Source: Silene noctiflora (Eukaryota; Streptophyta; Magnoliopsida; Caryophyllales; Caryophyllaceae). From it: a stretch of 22,774 nt of DNA. The first letter of the stretch is position 1, and each line of letters begins with the position of its first letter. Below are positions 17,612-22,774 of the stretch, piece after piece. Made by a program: the position numbers and the translations under genes. The DNA is taken from NCBI GenBank assembly GCA_009801015.1, contig VHZZ01004828.1, positions 2,797-25,570 of the forward strand, in the 5' to 3' direction. The notes under the pieces were generated by a model. The model saw nothing but the letters and a program-made list of their open reading frames with translations, searched no databases and was not told the DNA's origin.

Positions 17612-18060
17612 CTCTTTCCGTTTTAATTATTTATTCGTTTTTATATTCTTAGCAAAGAAGTGTTTAATCGGTAAACAAATGATTAAATAATAGGTATGTT
17701 TTTTTCTGTCTTGGTCAATAAAGGACATTTTTGTAGAGAAAAGTTTTTCTTACTAACATGCAAATTGATTGGAGAGCCTTCAAGTAATTCTTATACGACA
17801 TAAAACACGTCTAAAAACAAAAAAATAAGCAATTAAATAAAAAGTAGAGTAGAAAATAAGATACTTTATATGTCTCGGTCATTTGTTTATCTATGCTATT
17901 TTAGGGTGTTTCAGTCAATTGTTTAGCTTTCTATTTTGAGAATCATCATAGTAAATTTGGTTCACTTGTTATCTAATAAATAATTAGTTCCTTTATCTTT
18001 TCTTGTTTTTCGTACCAAAACTAAAAATAAATAAATGACTTGAAAAATAGGAATATATAA
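17612..18060. mobile_element. Cluster of decayed Stowaway-like MITEs
   Basis: CTCTTTCCGTTTTAATTATT from 17612 pairs imperfectly with the reverse complement of sequence ending near 17852 (CTACTTTTTATTTAATTGCT). To its right, GTCTCGGTCATTTGTTTATC near 17873 and TTTCAGTCAATTGTTTAGCT near 17910 look like two further Stowaway ends, with a partner near 18010-18045. Borders are uncertain and the elements may be nested. Confidence 0.45.
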
Positions 18061-18630
18061 ATATTACTCATTAGCTCATACTCTCATAGATTCTTGTTGA
18101 CATCATGGTCAGGGAATTGAGTAAAATGTGATACTTGTACTAATTTGGGTAAAAGGGGGAAGACACTAATTATTGTGTAAAAAGTTAAAATGTGTGTGCC
18201 ACTCATTTTGTGGGAGTATTAATTATTCCGTTAACTAACCAAAATTTAGAAACGAGTATATACTCCCACCTATTCAGCTTGTAATTCCCCCGCCCCTTTT
18301 TTTTTATGTTAGTCGGGTTTTATTTCCTCTTCCTTTTTTTGGAAACATTTGTGTAACCCAAATGAAAAACGAGAATGGACTGTTTTTGCATTGTTGAGAT
18401 ATTAGATTCTAATAAATCATTGTAAAAAAAAAAAAAATTAAAAATTGAATAATTATTAGGGGTCTAAATTTTAGTCTTTGTTTAGTGGGAACCACATTGA
18501 CCCTGTAAGTTAGGCCCCGGCTAACCTCCCTCCCTGGTTGGTAGCCTACACCCAACCCAACATAACCCTACAATTTAACTACTCGTGTCCACACTTAAAA
18601 CATTCATTTTCCATAATTTCTACTCCTCCC
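18061..18630. other. Intergenic stretch
   Basis: AT-rich, with an A13 run near 18424 and a T9 run near 18297. No gene or clear element. Confidence 0.5.
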
Positions 18631-18720
18631 TCGGTCTCGGTCAATAGTCAAGGCCGTCTCCGAGATTTCGGGGGCCCTGTGCGAAATCTAAAATGAGGCC
18701 CTCTTTTTTAGTTTTTCGTT
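18631..18720. mobile_element. Stowaway end joined to a second dispersed repeat
   Basis: TCCTCCCTCGGTCTCGGTCA looks like a truncated Stowaway left end, without a matching right end nearby. It runs directly into GGCCGTCTCCGAGATTTCGG and GGGGCCCTGTGCGAAATC, words of another plant repeat whose family I cannot name. Confidence 0.35.
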
Positions 18721-18775
18721 AATATGTGAAATCTATGTTAAAACGGTATTATGCATTATAAACAATAGTAAACTA

Positions 18776-18872
18776 TTGTCTTGCTAGATCATGTTTGAGT
18801 CCTAGACTGTAAGAATTGGGATACTCCAACTTTCATACATTGTCTTCCTAGATCATTTTTGAGTCCTAGACT
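18776..18872 (+). repeat. 33-bp direct repeat pair, 64 bp apart
   Basis: TTGTCTTGCTAGATCATGTT... at 18776-18808 recurs as TTGTCTTCCTAGATCATTTT... at 18840-18872 with two mismatches in 33. The intervening DNA is weakly similar to that following the second copy, so this looks like an old 64-bp tandem duplication. Confidence 0.85.
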
Positions 18873-19154
18873 CAAACTCTTGAGTATTTCGAACACTTTT
18901 GTGATCGTTAATTCCTCGACTAGATGTTTCTGAGTAGTCGAAATGAATTAAGACGAATTCAACAACCTGAATTTAGTCCAGTAAATGCAAAATAAGATTA
19001 AATAACAGAGTTTAACAATTACATATGGAATATAACATTTTTAACTCTGGCAATCAGGATAGAAAAGAAAAAAAAAAGTGGACGTAGGAAACCTTCGGCG
19101 CAATTTCGGCATGAAGGAAAAAACTGTCCAGAATTTCAACTTCTCCTCTTGCGC
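18873..19154. other. Intergenic stretch
   Basis: AT-rich, no gene or element recognised. Confidence 0.4.
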
Positions 19155-19290
19155 TACATGCACCTTTCCGGTTTAGTCCGGATTTGAATCTGATAAGACA
19201 ATAAGAACTTCAAACCTTTGGATAATCGAACTTGAGACCTCTGATTGAACTAGATCAACTTACTTTCGGCGATCTAAGAGCTCAGGGTCT
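19155..19290 (-). mobile_element. Decayed tRNA-derived SINE-like relic
   Basis: On the plus strand, TAGTCCGGATTTGAATCTG and GAACTTGAGACCTCTGATTG followed by GATCAAC correspond in order to TAATCCGGATTCGAGCCGG and GAACGAGACCTCTGGTTCC ... TTGATCTAAG of the intact SINE at 20861-21021. The copy is shortened inside and diverged. No target duplication found. Confidence 0.5.
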
Positions 19291-19502
19291 TATGCACTAA
19301 TAATATCTAACCTAAACACACTCTTTTTTTGTTGATGGGGTCTATACATTATGCAAGATGAGCACCAAAGCAAACCTTGGAAAATCCCCATTTAATCATC
19401 ATGACAGCACCAAATCTAGGCATAATTTGGATAATAATAGTATACTATAATAATTCTATTTTGAAGCTAAATTTCCCGGGAAATTAAGTAAGTTCGGAAT
19501 GA

Positions 19503-20679
19503 CTAATGGAAAAGTATCCTTTGATACTTGTTACTCTCTGATGAAGCACCACCATCATAACTTCTTTTCCTGTTAGAAACAGCTCCACAGTTCGACTCAT
19601 TACCCCGAAACCCATCTCCACCGGGAATTTGAACCGGAGGAATCTCAAATGTCTCCAATGGTGGTGGAGGGTGCCTCCATTGAGGCAGAGGACCAGCTAA
19701 AAGCAGTGTCTGAAGAAGTGGACCAGCATTCATCATTGCTTGCAAAAGCTTACCTTTTTCAGGCAATGGCTTCTTAGGTGAAAATACCTGAAGCGCATTC
19801 TCAGGCAAAACCCCTTGTTGAAGGCCAAGTTGTTCCACTACCATTCGTGGCGGTGATGAAACTATGCTTTCTTCACAGTCTGATAATGCAGAAAATCCAT
19901 CCTTTTTGACATTCTGTTCATCTTCAATGCTCGAATTTCCCGAGTGTTTAGGCTGATGTTTTTGTTGAATGAGGAGTTTTTCAACAACAAGGTGTCGATA
20001 TTTGTCTTGAGCATCATCTCGTTCTTTGATTGATTTGTTGAGTAATTGTTGGAGATGAATGATTTCTTCCTCCCTTTTTGTAATCTCTTCATGGGCAGCT
20101 AATCTTGTTGATTCTAGCTCTAATGTTGTGTAGAACAATGACTGTCTTAGCTCTTCCATGCTCTGAATATTAGCAGTCATCTATGCAAGTTTTAGTACAT
20201 TTTTAGTTTAACCCATCTCACAAATAATGAAAATATTAGCAACAACAACTAACATCAATGTGGTGCATTTTCGGATGTACTCTGTCTTACCCTGCATTGC
20301 TTCAACTCAGAAAAAACCCGATATTTGGATGACCAATAATGAAAATTAAAAATTGTGCATTATTAACAACTTTTGTATGGGTAAGGTTGCGTACTTCTGA
20401 TCTCCTTGACAAGAGCCATTGACATTGTGATACAAAGTTATTAATATCACAAAAATTACTCCCTAATGTTAAAACTAATGAGGGAGAGCTTTAATGCCCT
20501 AATAGTCCTATTCGGCTTGATTCTAGACTAAATTAGATGGTATACAGAAAAAAAAAAACACCATAGAGATGAGCATGAAACAAAGTAAGTGGTAGTAAAA
20601 GAGTAAAGAGGAGGAATGTAGTAACCTTAGGTTGGTAGTAGAAAGGCCAAGTGAGGAGAGGACTGGTTGGGTTTTCCAT
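19503..20679 (-). CDS. DUF1635-family protein, two exons, complete
   Basis: Exon 1 is 20679-20626 (MENPTSPLLTWPFYYQPK) and exon 2 is 20162-19503, giving 237 aa. Residues 19-85 are the conserved coiled-coil start of DUF1635, SMEELRQSLFYTTLELESTR followed by a charged heptad-like region with KERDDAQDKY. A Ser/Glu-rich linker follows. The second conserved block is LPEKGKLLQA at 151-160, then LAGPLPQWRHPPPPLETFEI at 173-192. A basic patch, NRKRS, lies near 215. Length and order fit the plant-only family. Its biochemical function is unknown to me; coiled coil and basic patch suggest a soluble, possibly nuclear protein. The intron is GT-AG, 463 bp, phase 0. Exon 1 rests on splice sites, frame and the QPK-SMEELRQ junction; starting at ATG 20180 instead would give 225 aa. 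Confidence 0.88.
20163..20625 (-). other. Intron of the DUF1635 gene with two SINE-end relics
   Basis: The donor is AAG/GTTACT at 20625 and the preferred acceptor ATTCAG ends at 20163. A second in-frame acceptor, TTGCATAG, ends at 20181. GGGTAAGGTTGCGTAC at 20379-20394 and, inverted, GCAATGCAGGGTAAGACAGA near 20283-20302 look like Au-SINE 3' words. No other content. Confidence 0.75.
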
Positions 20680-20786
20680 GTTGGAGAATTGACAAATGAA
20701 GCACAAAAACGAGTAACAAAGTTTATAGAAACAAGTTCAAGTTGGGTAATAAGTGGGGTTTATCACCGCCTTTTTCTTGTACCTAC

Positions 20787-20797
20787 TTTTTATATAG
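20787..20797 (-). promoter_or_regulatory. TATA box of the DUF1635 gene
   Basis: The minus strand reads CTATATAAAAAGTAGG here, a good plant TATA box about 110 bp upstream of the ATG at 20679. It would place the transcription start near 20755-20765 and leave a leader of about 80 nt without an upstream ATG. Confidence 0.65.
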
Positions 20798-20860
20798 CAA
20801 CACTAATTAGACTAGTTGCTACTCCCAGTAGTATGAAAATATCACTAATATTTCCCATCT

Positions 20861-21021
20861 ATTTTTTATTTTTTTAAATCATCTCATTTAATCCGGATTC
20901 GAGCCGGGTAAGACCACTAGGGCCGTAAAACTCTCCCTCATGAATTTTAACACGATTGCGTTCCCAGGGCTCGAACGAGACCTCTGGTTCCAGTTGATCT
21001 AAGTACTCATGGATTCTAATG
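20861..21021 (-). mobile_element. Intact tRNA-derived SINE with 10-bp target duplication
   Basis: On the minus strand it starts CATTAGAATCCATGAGTACT, has an A-box-like TAGATCAACTGG, a B-box GTTCGAGCC, and ends in an A/T-rich tail (AAAAAAATAAAAAAT). The perfect direct repeat TTTCCCATCT flanks it at 20851-20860 and 21022-21031. At 161 bp it resembles Amaranthaceae-type SINEs, as I recall them. It lies about 65 bp upstream of the DUF1635 TATA box and abuts a MITE. Confidence 0.85.
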
Positions 21022-21031
21022 TTTCCCATCT

Positions 21032-21150
21032 GTGACGGACTTTTTTCGTCACAAATTGTAACAGACTTAAATAAGACCATTTTAATAAGAAAACGTGCCT
21101 ATTATTTTATGAATTGTTACATTTAAGACCGTTACAATTTGTGACCTTCA
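21032..21150. mobile_element. GACGG-type MITE (GTGACGG ends)
   Basis: The left end, GTGACGGACTTTTTTCGTCA then CAAATTGTAACAGACTTAAA, pairs with the reverse complement of the right end, CGTGAAGGTCACAAATTGTA then ACGGTCTTAAAT. The ends are unequal because the left repeat has about 10 extra bases. No target duplication identified; borders approximate. Confidence 0.65.
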
Positions 21151-21590
21151 CGAGATAGACTGGAGGTAGAGTAAATGACACCCTTTTTTTCTTGATCTAA
21201 TAAATACGACTACTTGTTTTGGTAACATTTGGTTTCAACTTTTGAATCATTTGAAGTTAGGGAATACAACCTTTTTAAATTAATGAGCGCCATTATGATA
21301 TGAATGAGAGTTTTATTGTTGAAAAATCATGTCAACAAAAGTTTTGCTAATGATTAACAATTAATGATTAATTAATGGTTTCACATGCAGTATACGCGTG
21401 AAAATTAAAATTAGACAAAAGTTAGATTTAAATCTGTGAAAATTTATATAAGTAATTGTTATCAATCAATACTATATATATATTTCTTAAACCAAGAGAT
21501 TTTAATGTAATTAAATAAATTTATATAAATTAATTATACTATATAGTTTTTAATCGATAGTAGTGTGTGATGAACCCAACCAAATGACTT
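21151..21590. other. AT-rich intergenic stretch
   Basis: Very AT-rich with TATATA and ATTAATTAAT words. It lies upstream of the DUF1635 gene and could contain distal promoter, but no specific site is supported. Confidence 0.5.
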
Positions 21591-21692
21591 CAATGTATGA
21601 AATTTTGCAAATTCTTGTGTCAAAGAGAAAGTGAAACAACAAATTAAATAGGAGCGAGTACAATATATGAAATTTCGCAAATTCTTATTTCA
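21591..21692 (+). repeat. 32-bp direct repeat overlapping a MITE end
   Basis: CAATGTATGAAATTTTGCAA... at 21591-21622 recurs as CAATATATGAAATTTCGCAA... at 21661-21692, about 28 of 32 identical, 70 bp apart. The right copy runs into the left end of the MITE at 21676. Confidence 0.75.
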
Positions 21693-21899
21693 GACGAGAG
21701 ATTCCCGTCTGAAATAAGACGAATCAAATGTAGCTATTTTACTGTAAAATGTTATTATCTTCTGATAGATGTTACCATCATTTCATGGTAAAAAGTGACA
21801 ACCTTAGTTATAACATTTGTCATTAAACGGTTACATTCTACTAAAATATGGTGACATTTAATCCGTCTTATTTCAAACCGTCTAAAGCAAGACTTATTA
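21676..21899. mobile_element. Mutator-type MITE with GACG ends
   Basis: The left end CAAATTCTTATTTCAGACGA, followed by GTCTGAAATAAGACGAATCA, pairs with the reverse complement of the right end, AAGTCTTGCTTTAGACGG and TTGAAATAAGACGGATTAAA. The perfect 9-bp repeat ATGAAATTT lies at 21667-21675 and 21900-21908. The copy of that word in the duplicated left flank (21591 repeat) leaves some doubt. No ORF. Confidence 0.7.
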
Positions 21900-21908
21900 A
21901 TGAAATTT

Positions 21909-22380
21909 AGGTCCAAATTTAGTTTTAAAAGATTGTTAACCCGTCAGAGCAAACGATTCAAATCGTGTTTTGACGCATTACTTTAGATTCCAATTAATAC
22001 GTTGGTCCTGATATTAAAAATACGGGTGGAGTCGGATATATGGATCGGATAATGTTTTAAGGGTACATTGGTTGATGTAGGCAGCAGCAGTGGGGTCAAA
22101 GTAGTCAGGTGGAATCGGCGGTAAAGGCGGGGGTTTTTGTTATATCATTCGGGTATGTTTCGGTTGGAAGCTTGTTGTGTGTGTATTACTGCTACTCTAA
22201 ACGATACTAACCCAATTCTAGCAATGGTCAACTCTTGATTGTTTCCACCCTTAACTTACTCTGCTGTCAGACTGTCACTCCTATGTTTTTTTATAGACCT
22301 TTCCATTCTAGTCATGTGATCAACTCACAAAACGAAAAACACAAGAGAAAAGAAAAGACATAAACTTGGTCATTTCTTTA
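21909..22380. other. Intergenic stretch
   Basis: No supported gene. A minus-strand open segment near 22020-22145 has a protein-like composition (IPPDYFDPTAAAYINQ) but no ATG or splice context. GCAGCAGCAG lies at 22081-22090. Confidence 0.4.
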
Positions 22381-22399
22381 CACAAATGAGAGAGCCGAG

Positions 22400-22774
22400 A
22401 TTATTCGAAGAGAAAATTGTTGATTACAGTTTTTTAAAAACCACTTTTTAAAACTTACAGCTTTATAATTATTTTTTTTGAAAATTACAGCCATGATATT
22501 ACTTTTCTTTTAAAATTGCACCACGATGGACTTTCCGGTCATTTTTGTAAAAAATTGACCGATATACCCTTTGTTTGCTTACTTACCAAATCTTATGATT
22601 TTACCTATCTCATTTACCTGTTTCATTCACTCCAAAACCCTCTCATCTTCCATAACCCTTATTCTCCAAAATTTCCCCAAACTTTCCCTAAATTCATCTG
22701 CAAGTCATCCCCATTGTTGAAGAACGCCTCCAGATCATGAGTGACAAGGTTGTGTCATTGTCAGACGGTTCTAC
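22400..22774 (+). other. Possible 5' end of a gene or transposon ORF running off the edge
   Basis: TTACAG recurs three times between 22424 and 22491 in A/T-rich DNA, then comes a C/T-rich leader-like stretch (about 22610-22715), then ATG at 22737 opening a frame that begins MSDKVVSLSDGS and is still open at the window end. Twelve codons are too few to identify. The AAAATTACAG-type sequence recalls ends of plant Mutator elements, but that is a guess. Confidence 0.25.

Noticed and set aside
19862..20092. Second minus-strand frame inside DUF1635 exon 2
   Set aside because: It is an out-of-frame shadow of the DUF1635 coding sequence.
20960..21021. A possible tRNA gene, from the A-box and B-box
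   Set aside because: No cloverleaf can be made; the poly(A)-like tail and 10-bp target duplication show it is a SINE.
20632..21080. Open frames on both strands over DUF1635 exon 1, its promoter and the SINE
   Set aside because: The plus-strand frame is antisense to exon 1 and its leader; the minus-strand one runs through the SINE body and MITE end.
1..22774. LTR retrotransposons, CRISPR arrays, rRNA genes, viral insertions
   Set aside because: No long terminal repeats with TG...CA ends, no reverse transcriptase or integrase motifs, no regularly spaced repeats and no rRNA sequence were seen.

Overview
The window is plant nuclear DNA, almost certainly from a eudicot. It holds a 17-exon gene with GT-AG introns, proteins of clearly plant type, AT-rich intergenic DNA and many small plant-type transposons (Stowaway, Mutator-type MITEs, SINEs). 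The abundance of MITEs whose ends carry GACGG and a SINE resembling Amaranthaceae-type SINEs make Caryophyllales my guess, at low confidence. Four N characters near 14.33-14.38 kb show it is a draft assembly.

Two genes are well supported. (1) LIG1, replicative ATP-dependent DNA ligase 1, plus strand, 1468-12106. I rebuilt 17 exons by hand; they join in frame to 773 codons plus stop and carry every ligase motif. A second in-frame ATG at codon 45 follows a mitochondrial-type presequence, matching the dual mitochondrial/nuclear start known for plant LIG1. An E2F-type site lies 64 bp upstream of the first ATG. Intron 10 appears to be a GC-AG intron. (2) A DUF1635-family gene, minus strand, 20679-19503, two exons, about 237 aa, with a short first exon and a TATA box about 110 bp upstream of the ATG. 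The genes are convergent and about 7.4 kb apart; nothing suggests they work together.

Layout: 1-820 is non-genic, with a possible 50-codon ORF and an array of ACGT-core palindromes. 821-1263 holds two Mutator-type MITEs, each with a 9-bp direct repeat at its borders, and then the LIG1 promoter. 1468-12106 is LIG1, whose introns hold an (ATT)n microsatellite, two Au-SINE-like relics, a GAGCCC/GAGCTC-rich repeat, a copied piece of exon 9 and an old A-B-B'-A' duplication. 12107-19500 is a transposon-rich intergenic stretch: an 81-bp poly(A)-tailed retroposon with a 13-bp target-site duplication, G-rich and C-rich blocks, several Stowaway-like elements, and a MITE of the same family as the one at 0.8-1.0 kb but in opposite orientation. 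20680-22774 holds the DUF1635 promoter with a complete SINE just upstream, two more GACGG MITEs, and at the far edge a pyrimidine-rich leader followed by an ATG that may begin another gene or a transposon ORF.

No new multi-gene system was found. The most interesting signals are the GC-AG intron, the exon-9 fragment copied into intron 9, the short retroposon with a clean target-site duplication, and the GACGG MITEs bracketing both genes.
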